From: Bacteroidota bacterium
GTDB taxonomy: Bacteria; Bacteroidota; Bacteroidia; Chitinophagales; Chitinophagaceae
Assembly: GCA_018266575.1 (NCBI GenBank)
Contig: JAFEAE010000017.1
Location: forward strand, 62,001-126,000
Reading direction: 5' to 3'
Length of the DNA: 64,000 nt
Shown here piece after piece: positions 9,749 to 16,602 of the stretch. The notes under the pieces were generated by a model. It saw only the letters and a program-made list of their open reading frames with translations. It did not search any database and had not been told where the DNA came from. Numbering within the stretch: the stretch's first letter is position 1; every line of letters starts with the position of its first letter. A program made the translations under genes and the position numbers.

Positions 9749-10840
9749 ATGAATTTAAACGCATTTGTTTTTTCCAACAATCCCAAATTCCGCATCACGC
9801 GGCATGTATTATTCTGGAGTATCTGGATACTCTATGATACATTTTTTGTAGCGCTGTCGTGGTCTAAATACCCGTTTAGCAAATCATTCTTCCCCTCGTT
9901 GCTCGTCGAAATTTTTTCTTTTCCTATCGATATTTTGTTTTGTTACCTTATCATTTATTTTTTTATTCCACGTTTTTTGTCGAGGGGAAAATATCTTACC
10001 ATGATATTCCTGTGGCTGGCTTCAAGCTTCGTTTATGTTTTCCTTTTCCGCATGTATACTACGCATATCAACCCGCTTATTTATACGGTTTATGGAATGC
10101 CTTATCGCATGCACTCTGTAAGTTTTATTTGGGATTTTTTTGACTTGTTCGGGCAGATAAACATGGAAGGTTGCATGGCTGCTGCAATAAAGCTGGGGAA
10201 AATGTGGTACATCAAGCACCTGGAATTGGACCTTATCAAGAAAGAAAGAAAAAAAGTAGAACTCACTTCTGAAGAAGGAATTACAAAACCTGTTTTCCTG
10301 ATAAATGCATTGACAAAAGTGGAAACACTATCAAAAGAAACACCGGAATTGATCCCAGAGATTATTGAACAGATAAAAAAACTGATGTTGTACGTTATGT
10401 ATGACAACAATCAACCCAAAGTTGCATTGGAAAAAGAATTGGAGTTATTGAAAGAATATATCCAGATAGAAAGAACGGGGTTGAAAGAAAATATCCAGAT
10501 CAACCTGAAACTTCCTGAACAAACAAACGGAAATAAAATCGCACCATTTATTATTTTACCATTGGTAGAAAATAGTTTTCATCAATTATCCGTATTGGAC
10601 GTTGCAGATAAATTCATAGATATTGAAGCGTCTGTTTCCTCCGGCAACTTTATTATGGATATTGCGTGGAGCAAACCTGTTGACACATCAACATTAGCAA
10701 ACGGAAGCAGTTCATTCATCAATGCGATCAATAAACGTTTGGATCTTTTATATCCGCACAGCCATAAATTGAAAGTAGTTATACGTCCCGATGTTTTTAT
10801 GATCAATTTAAGAATAGATCTGAATGAAGCGATCAATTGA
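9749..10840 (+). CDS. LytS-like membrane protein lacking the phospho-acceptor His
   Basis: The architecture is that of a LytS/YesM kinase: four hydrophobic segments in residues 15-115, then a His_kinase-like region and an ATPase-like fold. At the phosphotransfer motif the sequence reads KPVFLINALTKV, so Val182 stands where family members have the catalytic His in PHFLFN. The N-box (LVENSFHQL, 272-280) is partly kept, but the glycine-rich ATP-lid motif that normally precedes the final strands is replaced by NGSSSFINAINKRL. The protein is full length (363 residues) with no frameshift, so it looks like a deliberate pseudokinase, not a pseudogene. No response regulator is adjacent. Confidence 0.8.
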   Translation: MNLNAFVFSNNPKFRITRHVLFWSIWILYDTFFVALSWSKYPFSKSFFPSLLVEIFSFPIDILFCYLIIYFFIPRFLSRGKYLTMIFLWLASSFVYVFLFRMYTTHINPLIYTVYGMPYRMHSVSFIWDFFDLFGQINMEGCMAAAIKLGKMWYIKHLELDLIKKERKKVELTSEEGITKPVFLINALTKVETLSKETPELIPEIIEQIKKLMLYVMYDNNQPKVALEKELELLKEYIQIERTGLKENIQINLKLPEQTNGNKIAPFIILPLVENSFHQLSVLDVADKFIDIEASVSSGNFIMDIAWSKPVDTSTLANGSSSFINAINKRLDLLYPHSHKLKVVIRPDVFMINLRIDLNEAIN

Positions 10841-10841
10841 A

Positions 10842-10975
10842 GTATGAGCTATGAGTTATGAAGTATGAGTTCTAAGTTTTCAAATATTTTAGCAACTTAC
10901 ATAATTATTTTTTTCTGCTCCCTGTTTACTTCTTACTTCTTACTCCTCACAATTGACCATTCATTCACCATTGGC
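10842..10975. repeat. Tandem-word repeats between convergent genes
   Basis: Two kinds of short tandem words fill this spacer. TATGAGC/TATGAGT-type units lie at 10842-10870. TTACTTC units lie at 10925-10950, followed by ACCATTCATTCACCATTGG at 10956-10974. Similar words recur at 21281-21311, 32148-32228, 40218-40236 and 54272-54305. The region separates the convergent pseudokinase and NRAMP genes and has no ORF. Confidence 0.7.
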
Positions 10976-10978
10976 AAC

Positions 10979-12262
10979 TCACTTAAATTGAAACCATATC
11001 AGCGCGACAGCGGCAAACAGCATTAATAAAAAAGTAAGCACACCTGAAATATTTGAACGTTTACTATTCGTAAAATCTCCCATAATTTTTTTGTTATTGC
11101 AGATATGAATAACAATAGCAATCATCACTGGCGCAGTTAATCCATATAGAATTGCGGTGTACAACAATGCCTGCATCGGGCTGATACCTAAAAAATCAAG
11201 CGACAAACCAATAAGCAGTGAAATAATAATGGTGATGTAAAAACCTTTTGCCTGATGAAATTTTTTATCCAATCCCTCTTCCCAGTTAAATGTTTCTGCC
11301 ATGATGTATGAAAGCGAGCCGCCTAAAACAGGTATCGCCAAAAAGCCTGTTCCCAGCACACCTAATGCAAAAAGCAGGTATGCAAATTTTCCGGCGAGTG
11401 GTTCAAGCGCTTTTGCGGCCTGTTCAACAGTATCGATCTGGTGAATGCCGCCTTTGAATAGTACAGCGCCTGTTGCAAGGATCAGGAAAAACATTACGAG
11501 ATTAGAGAAAAACATTCCAAAATCAACATCGATACGCATTTCATGGATAATACGTTTGTCGATCACAATTGCATTTTGCTTGTGGTTCATATCTTCTGCT
11601 TCCATCGTAGTTTGCCAGAAAAAAAGATACGGGGAAATGGTGGTACCGAGAATAGCAACTAATATTTCTAAAAAATCTTTATCGAACCGTATTGTCGGAA
11701 CAACAGTGTGTTTCAAAACATCTTTCCAATCAACCTTAACCAAAAACGGAACAATAATATACAACAACAGACATATACAAAGCCATTTCAAAATGTTTGA
11801 TAATTTCCGGTACGAATATTTTATGATCAGGAAAATAAGTACCGCAGTGAACACTACACTGAAGGCAAATGCAGGCACTTCCGGAAAAAGCAAATTGGCT
11901 ACTGCGCCCATGCCTTGTATATCTGCACCGATGTTTAATGTGATCGCAGGGAAACTGAACACCAACATCAGGTACAAAACAGTTTTGGAATAGTTCTTTT
12001 TCAAGGTGCCCGTCAACCCTTCCTTAGTTACAATGCCAATGCGTGCACACATTTCCTGTATGGATGCCATAAGTGGAAACGTAATTAATGCTGTCCATAG
12101 TGTAGCAAAGCCAAAACCAGCGCCGGCCTGCGAATATGTGGCGATGCCGGAAGGGTCATCGTCACTAGCCCCGGTAACTAACCCCGGGCCCAGGGCTACC
12201 AAAAAGATTTTTAGCCTTTTTGAAAATTTTTCTTTCTTCTTTTCTTTTCGTTTACGTATCAC
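10979..12262 (-). CDS. NRAMP-family metal ion transporter, variant motifs
   Basis: This is a polytopic inner-membrane transporter of the NRAMP (SLC11) family with about 11 membrane segments, expected to import a divalent cation by proton symport. The first-helix motif, normally DPGN, reads D36-P-S-G39 in ASDDDPSGIAT. The sixth-helix motif, normally MPHN-like, reads S210-P-Y-L213. These are metal-contacting positions, so canonical Mn2+/Fe2+ transport should not be assumed. The 427-residue length is normal. The N-terminus is strongly basic (MIRKRKEKKKEK). It follows the GntP gene by 2 bases and forms an operon with it. No MntR-type regulator is nearby. Confidence 0.85.
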   Translation of the reverse strand: MIRKRKEKKKEKFSKRLKIFLVALGPGLVTGASDDDPSGIATYSQAGAGFGFATLWTALITFPLMASIQEMCARIGIVTKEGLTGTLKKNYSKTVLYLMLVFSFPAITLNIGADIQGMGAVANLLFPEVPAFAFSVVFTAVLIFLIIKYSYRKLSNILKWLCICLLLYIIVPFLVKVDWKDVLKHTVVPTIRFDKDFLEILVAILGTTISPYLFFWQTTMEAEDMNHKQNAIVIDKRIIHEMRIDVDFGMFFSNLVMFFLILATGAVLFKGGIHQIDTVEQAAKALEPLAGKFAYLLFALGVLGTGFLAIPVLGGSLSYIMAETFNWEEGLDKKFHQAKGFYITIIISLLIGLSLDFLGISPMQALLYTAILYGLTAPVMIAIVIHICNNKKIMGDFTNSKRSNISGVLTFLLMLFAAVALIWFQFK

Positions 12263-12264
12263 GG

Positions 12265-13596
12265 TTAGTGTATGAATAATGAAAGGATATATACCATTAC
12301 CATTGTCACCAGGCCCATAAATAAAGTTGCCAATGAATATACTTTCAGCATCGGCTTCATTTCGATACCTGAAAATTTTGAGATCACCCAGAAATAGGCA
12401 TCGTTTGCATGAGAGATGATCATAGATCCTGCTCCCATTGAAAGCACACAGAGCAGTTTGCCGTTTTCTGTTTGCAAACCCAATGCCGGAAGCAAAGGCA
12501 GAACAATGGATGAAGCGGTAATGATCGCCACTGTTGAAGACCCCTGTGCCGTTTTCAGGATCATTGTCAACAAAAAAGGAAATAATAAACCAAGGCTTCC
12601 TAAGGGTAATGCATGACTGAAATGTTCCCCGATCTTTCCCGCTGCGATCACCGCACCAAATGCACCACCCGAACCGATGATCACCAAAATACCACCGGCT
12701 TTCTCCCCTGCTTCCTGCAATAATTTACTGATCGCATTATGTTTCCATGAACTCCCGCAATTAAATGCCAGCACAACACCTGCAGATAATGCAACAACAG
12801 GATCTCCCAAAAAAAAGAGTGCATTGGCCATCCATCCTGAATTATTTTTTTCCAATCCCAAAAACGATTTTGCTGCGATCAAAATGATTGGAACGATCAC
12901 CGGCAAAAATGATTTTACTACAGATGCCGATGCCCCGATTATTTTTTCTTCAGTAATTTCTTTGCTCGTTATATGTGTAAATTTTTTGGCGGCAAATATT
13001 GCCCATATATAACCAACCAGCATAGCAGGTATGGCAATAATAATTCCGGCGATCATCAACTTTCCAAAATCAACACCGATAGTGGCTGCGGCAGCACTTG
13101 CTCCGGGATGTGGCGGGATAAGGCAATGCACGGATAATAATCCTGTTGCCAATGAAACACTCATCACTATAACAGGGATGCCTGTGCGCTTTGCCAGCGA
13201 TTGATTCAATCCGTTCAATACAATATATCCCGAATCGCAAAAAATTGGCAAACCAACAATAAAACCGGTCATACTTATTCCCAACGCTGCATATTTTTCG
13301 CCTACAATGTTTAAAATAAATTCAGCCATCACTTTGCTGCTGCCCGTGTATTCAAGTAATACGCCGAGCGTTGTGCCAAGCACAATAATAAAACCTAGTG
13401 ACTTCATAATACTTCCAAATCCGTCTTTCATAGTGGCGATGACATCGGTCGGTGGCATTTGCATTCCCAGTCCTACAACAAAACACGCGATCATCAATGC
13501 AAAAAATGCATGTACACGAAATTTTGCAGTGAGTAATATGATCACCGCAACCCCGATAATTAAAAATCCAAAAGCCTGGAAAAAGGAGCTATTCAT
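12265..13596 (-). CDS. GntP-family gluconate/organic acid permease
   Basis: This is an inner-membrane H+ symporter of the GntP family, which takes up gluconate and related hydroxy acids. At least twelve hydrophobic segments fill the 443 residues. Recognisable family stretches include FCDSGYIVLNGLNQSLAKRTG, the conserved LIPPHPGASAAAATIG region and the C-terminal ASSIVLPLLPALGL. It is the first gene of a two-gene minus-strand operon with the NRAMP-like transporter. No gluconate kinase or dehydratase lies nearby, so the substrate could also be glycerate, lactate or another short sugar acid. Confidence 0.9.
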   Translation of the reverse strand: MNSSFFQAFGFLIIGVAVIILLTAKFRVHAFFALMIACFVVGLGMQMPPTDVIATMKDGFGSIMKSLGFIIVLGTTLGVLLEYTGSSKVMAEFILNIVGEKYAALGISMTGFIVGLPIFCDSGYIVLNGLNQSLAKRTGIPVIVMSVSLATGLLSVHCLIPPHPGASAAAATIGVDFGKLMIAGIIIAIPAMLVGYIWAIFAAKKFTHITSKEITEEKIIGASASVVKSFLPVIVPIILIAAKSFLGLEKNNSGWMANALFFLGDPVVALSAGVVLAFNCGSSWKHNAISKLLQEAGEKAGGILVIIGSGGAFGAVIAAGKIGEHFSHALPLGSLGLLFPFLLTMILKTAQGSSTVAIITASSIVLPLLPALGLQTENGKLLCVLSMGAGSMIISHANDAYFWVISKFSGIEMKPMLKVYSLATLFMGLVTMVMVYILSLFIH

Positions 13597-13749
13597 TACC
13601 GTAATTGAATCTGCGTTTTAAATTACAGAGAATAATCAACAATTAATCATCAAGTAATCAACAGGCGTATATTATATTTCGGGTTGCATTTAACCAGCTG
13701 CCAGCAGCAATTTATTTCATTCACATTTTTCAAAACAAATTGCTGCCTG

Positions 13750-13757
13750 TACCTTTG
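13750..13757 (+). promoter_or_regulatory. -7 promoter element of the class D beta-lactamase gene
   Basis: TACCTTTG matches the Bacteroidota -7 consensus TAnnTTTG exactly. It lies 19 bases before the ATG at 13777, and a T-rich stretch (TTTTTC, about 13724-13729) sits at roughly the -33 position. The spacing places the transcription start a few bases downstream of this element, giving a short leader. Confidence 0.6.
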
Positions 13758-13776
13758 CGAAACTTAAATATTGCAG

Positions 13777-14589
13777 ATGAAAAAAATCGTTTTTGTTATT
13801 TCTATTTCATTATACTTTCTCGGTGCATGTTCCATCAATAATGTTTCAGAAGATGATAGCCTGAAAAAATATTTCACTGCTGAAAATGTAACGGGTTGTT
13901 TCGGGCTATTTGATAACGGCCGGGGGAATTTCACAATTTATAACCTGAAACGTTTTCGCGACAGCTCCTATCTTCCGGCATCCACATTTAAAATTGTGAA
14001 CTCGCTGATCGGTATTCAAACCGGGGTTATTAAAGATGAAAACATGGTGATAAAATGGGACAGTGTGAAACGCTGGAACCCCGACTGGAACAAAGACCTG
14101 ACAATGGCTGAAGCATTTAAAGTTTCTGCAGTAAATTATTACCAGGAAGTTGCCCGCAGGATCGGTCATGATACGATGCAACGGTGGATCGATACTTTGG
14201 GTTATGGAAATAAAAATATTAGCGGCCCTGTAGATTCGTTCTGGCTGAACAATCATTTAAAAATTACGCCGGATGAAGAAATGGGATTGGTGAAGCGATT
14301 ATATTTTAACCAACTTCCGTTTTACCAACGCACGCAGGATATTGTAAAGAAAGTGATGTTACATGAAGAAAATGCCAACTACAAATTGAGTTATAAAACC
14401 GGTTGGGGCAATAAAGAAAACGGAAATGAAATTGGCTGGATCGTAGGCTGGATCGAAGAAAACAAACACCCTTATTTTTTTGTACTGAACCTCGAATCGA
14501 CAAACAAAAAAATAGATATGGTGAATGTGCGCATACGCATATTTAAAAACATACTTCAGCAACTTGGGTTTTTCCAGGGGAAAAAATAA
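13777..14589 (+). CDS. Class D (OXA-type) serine beta-lactamase, lipoprotein
   Basis: This is a periplasmic class D beta-lactamase homologue expected to hydrolyse beta-lactams through an acyl-serine intermediate. All class D landmarks are present: S69-T-F-K72 (catalytic Ser and the Lys that is carboxylated), S117-A-V119, Y143-G-N145, Trp156 in FWL, and K207-T-G209. The conserved YYQEVARRIG helix is also intact. The signal peptide ends in LGAC18, so it should be membrane-anchored. The ATG at 13777 is preferred over a TTG two codons earlier. It has its own promoter and terminator. Its context is not mobile, so it is likely a resident chromosomal gene. Confidence 0.93.
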   Translation: MKKIVFVISISLYFLGACSINNVSEDDSLKKYFTAENVTGCFGLFDNGRGNFTIYNLKRFRDSSYLPASTFKIVNSLIGIQTGVIKDENMVIKWDSVKRWNPDWNKDLTMAEAFKVSAVNYYQEVARRIGHDTMQRWIDTLGYGNKNISGPVDSFWLNNHLKITPDEEMGLVKRLYFNQLPFYQRTQDIVKKVMLHEENANYKLSYKTGWGNKENGNEIGWIVGWIEENKHPYFFVLNLESTNKKIDMVNVRIRIFKNILQQLGFFQGKK

Positions 14590-14619
14590 ATGAAAAGGTT
14601 TCCTAAAAAAATATCTGGC

Positions 14620-14645
14620 CCTCTTTTTGAAAGAGGTTGTTTGTT
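14620..14645 (+). terminator. Terminator after the beta-lactamase gene
   Basis: CCTCTTT (14620-14626) pairs with AAAGAGG (14630-14636) across a 3-base loop and is followed by TTGTTTGTT. It lies 30 bases past the stop codon of the beta-lactamase gene and separates it from batB. Confidence 0.7.
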
Positions 14646-14685
14646 ATATTGCAAAAAAATAAAAACAGGAAATTAACCAGCATCA

Positions 14686-15681
14686 ATGCGTTTTCAAAAT
14701 ATCATATTTCTTTATGGTTTGGCTGCCATCCCGTTGATGTTGCTGTTATTGCTTTTTATTCTTCAATGGAAAAATAAAACAGCAAAAAAAATCGGGGACA
14801 CGAAACTGGTTGCAGAGCTGACAAAGAGTTTTTCCAAAATAAAATTCATCCTGAAATTCATTTTAGCAGTTATTGCCTTTGCTGCAATAGTTATAGGAGC
14901 TGCAAACTTTCAGAAGCCCGGTTCGACGGAAAATGTATCCCGCAAAGGTGTTGATGTGATGATCGCTTTGGATGTAAGCAAAAGTATGTTGGCAGAAGAT
15001 ATTAAACCAAGCAGGCTCGACCGTGCAAAGCAATTATTACTTCGCTTGGTTGACAAATTACAAAACGACAGGATCGGAATTGTTCTTTTTGCCGGACGTG
15101 CATATTTGCAAATGCCGCTCACTATTGACCATAGCGCCGCAAAAATGTATGTGCAGAATGCAAGCCCTGATGTTGTACCAACACAAGGAACGGTTATTGC
15201 CGATGCATTGCGAATGGCAAACACCTCGTTCAACAGCAAGGAAAGGAAATTCAAATCAATCATATTGATTTCAGACGGGGAAGACCACGATCCCGAAGCA
15301 TTGAATGTGGCAAAATCACTCGCAGCACAAGGCGTGATGATCAACACCGTTGGTATTGGCTCTCCTGACGGGTCTCCGATTGTTGACCCGGTAACACACG
15401 AATTAAAAAAAGACCAGAACGGACAAACTGTTATCTCGAAATTGAATGAAGCGGAATTGCACCAGCTATCAGATGCTACCAATGGGATTTATATCCGGCT
15501 TGATAACGTTGATGACGCATTGATCACCTTATCTCAACAGGTGGACAGCGCTGAAAAGAAATCATTGGCAGATTCTGAATTCATAGACTATAAAAGTTAT
15601 TTCCAGTGGTTCCTTGCGGCAGGATTTTTGTTATTATTGATTGAATTCTTTTTACCCGAACGAAAATTTTTCGCGGCTTGA
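14686..15681 (+). CDS. BatB-like vWA membrane protein
   Basis: This is a membrane-anchored von Willebrand factor A protein of the Bat (Bacteroides aerotolerance) group. Hydrophobic helices occur at about residues 5-27, 52-74 and 305-325. The vWA domain (about 88-290) has a complete MIDAS start D96-V-S-K-S100 and the later LISDGEDHD. The protein's 331-residue length is typical of BatA/BatB. Its last base pairs overlap the start of batC. The usual upstream partners (MoxR ATPase, DUF58 protein, BatA) are absent here; instead a beta-lactamase gene precedes it. The biochemical role of Bat proteins is not settled. They are linked to oxidative stress and envelope integrity. Confidence 0.85.
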   Translation: MRFQNIIFLYGLAAIPLMLLLLLFILQWKNKTAKKIGDTKLVAELTKSFSKIKFILKFILAVIAFAAIVIGAANFQKPGSTENVSRKGVDVMIALDVSKSMLAEDIKPSRLDRAKQLLLRLVDKLQNDRIGIVLFAGRAYLQMPLTIDHSAAKMYVQNASPDVVPTQGTVIADALRMANTSFNSKERKFKSIILISDGEDHDPEALNVAKSLAAQGVMINTVGIGSPDGSPIVDPVTHELKKDQNGQTVISKLNEAELHQLSDATNGIYIRLDNVDDALITLSQQVDSAEKKSLADSEFIDYKSYFQWFLAAGFLLLLIEFFLPERKFFAA

Positions 15682-16337
15682 AAAAATATTTCTCCATAAT
15701 TACGATGTTTTTTTTCTGTGTAAATGTTTTTGCACAAAATGAAAATGCCCTTATCCGCAGCGGCAATAAATTGTACAAGCAAAAAAAATTTGACAAATCA
15801 CAGGAAGAATATAAAAAAGCAACGGAAAAAGCGCCGGATAATGCTGTAGCCAATTATAATCTTGGCAACAGCCAGTTCCGCAATAATAATTTTGAAGAAG
15901 CTGCAAAGTCTTACGAAAACAGCATTGCGCATACCGATGAAAAGTTAACAAAAGAAAAAGGTTTGTACAATAAAGGTGTGGCAGATATCAAACAAAAGAA
16001 ACTGGAAGAGAGCATCCGCTCGTGGAAAGATGCATTGAAACTCGACCCGACAGACCGTGAAGCAAGGGAAAACCTGCAAAAAGCCTTAGAGGAATTAAAA
16101 CAAAAACAGCAGCAACAACAAAAGAAAGACGACAAAAAAGATCAGGATAAAAAACAAAACCAGCAACAAAATCAAAAAAACCAGCAACAGGAACAACCCA
16201 AGCAACCTGAAAGCCGCCTCACTAAAAAACAGGTTGAACAACTGCTGAAAGCACTTCAACAAAAAGAAAATGAAGCCCAGCAAAAAATGAACCAGAACAA
16301 AGTAAAATCACTGGCGCAACCGGATAAGGATTGGTGA
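15678..16337 (+). CDS. BatC-like TPR protein
   Basis: This is a periplasmic TPR protein expected to work with BatB. The start is a TTG at 15678 overlapping the batB stop (TTGA), which gives a good signal peptide (ending ..VNVFAQ); the first ATG (15705) would cut it short. TPR units span about residues 22-130, including AVANYNLGNSQFRNNNFEEA. About residues 135-180 are a Gln/Lys-rich low-complexity linker, and the C-terminus is charged. The 219-residue length fits BatC. Translational coupling with batB is shown by the 4-base overlap. Confidence 0.82.
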   Translation: MKKYFSIITMFFFCVNVFAQNENALIRSGNKLYKQKKFDKSQEEYKKATEKAPDNAVANYNLGNSQFRNNNFEEAAKSYENSIAHTDEKLTKEKGLYNKGVADIKQKKLEESIRSWKDALKLDPTDREARENLQKALEELKQKQQQQQKKDDKKDQDKKQNQQQNQKNQQQEQPKQPESRLTKKQVEQLLKALQQKENEAQQKMNQNKVKSLAQPDKDW

Positions 16338-16340
16338 GGA

Positions 16341-16579
16341 GCAGTCGACGGTTATCGGTTGTCAGTCGACAGTTCCTTTGTTTCATCATACTTTATTTTT
16401 GGAAGCTTGTTCATGTAATTTATCCAATAGAACACAGATGGGATATGATGATTATGATTTGCGAATGATCTTACTATATCATAATAACCTACGTTATCTT
16501 AACATTAAGGTAATCTAAACCACTTCAGGTATGCCTGAATTTAAGCACTGACGACTGAAAACTGATAACCGCCGACTGC
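16341..16579. repeat. 239-bp element with 33-bp inverted terminal repeats
   Basis: The left arm (16341-16373, starting GCAGTCGACGG) matches the reverse complement of the right arm (16547-16579) at 29 of 33 positions. The 173-base interior has no ORF. It holds a palindrome TTCAGGTATGCCTGAA near 16523-16538 and a stretch beginning ACACAGATG of the CACAGAT word type. No target-site duplication is evident. It fills almost the whole batC-ispG spacer, and its right arm abuts the ispG promoter. Confidence 0.75.
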
Positions 16580-16590
16580 TTTCCCTTCCT

Positions 16591-16598
16591 TAAATTTG
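16591..16598 (+). promoter_or_regulatory. -7-like element adjoining the ispG start codon
   Basis: TAAATTTG matches the Bacteroidota -7 consensus exactly and ends only 4 bases before the ATG at 16603. If used, the transcript would begin at or next to the start codon and be leaderless. No convincing TTTG lies at the -33 position, which is occupied by the right arm of the inverted-repeat element, so the call is tentative. Confidence 0.45.
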
Positions 16599-16602
16599 CA
16601 CC

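Noticed and set aside
10842..10975. CRISPR array
   Set aside because: The units are short, direct and variable words without equal-length spacers, and no cas gene is present.
11445..11993. 182-codon plus-strand frame opposite the NRAMP-like gene
   Set aside because: Antisense shadow of a membrane protein gene with low-complexity translation and no supporting context.
10979..13596. Mn2+ uptake operon
   Set aside because: Tempting because of the NRAMP gene, but its metal motifs are altered, the partner is an organic acid permease, and no Mn-sensing element was found.
13597..13776. Riboswitch between gntP and the beta-lactamase gene
   Set aside because: The region explains itself as a divergent promoter; no conserved riboswitch core was recognised.
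14910..15482. 190-codon minus-strand frame opposite batB
   Set aside because: Antisense shadow of a conserved vWA gene.
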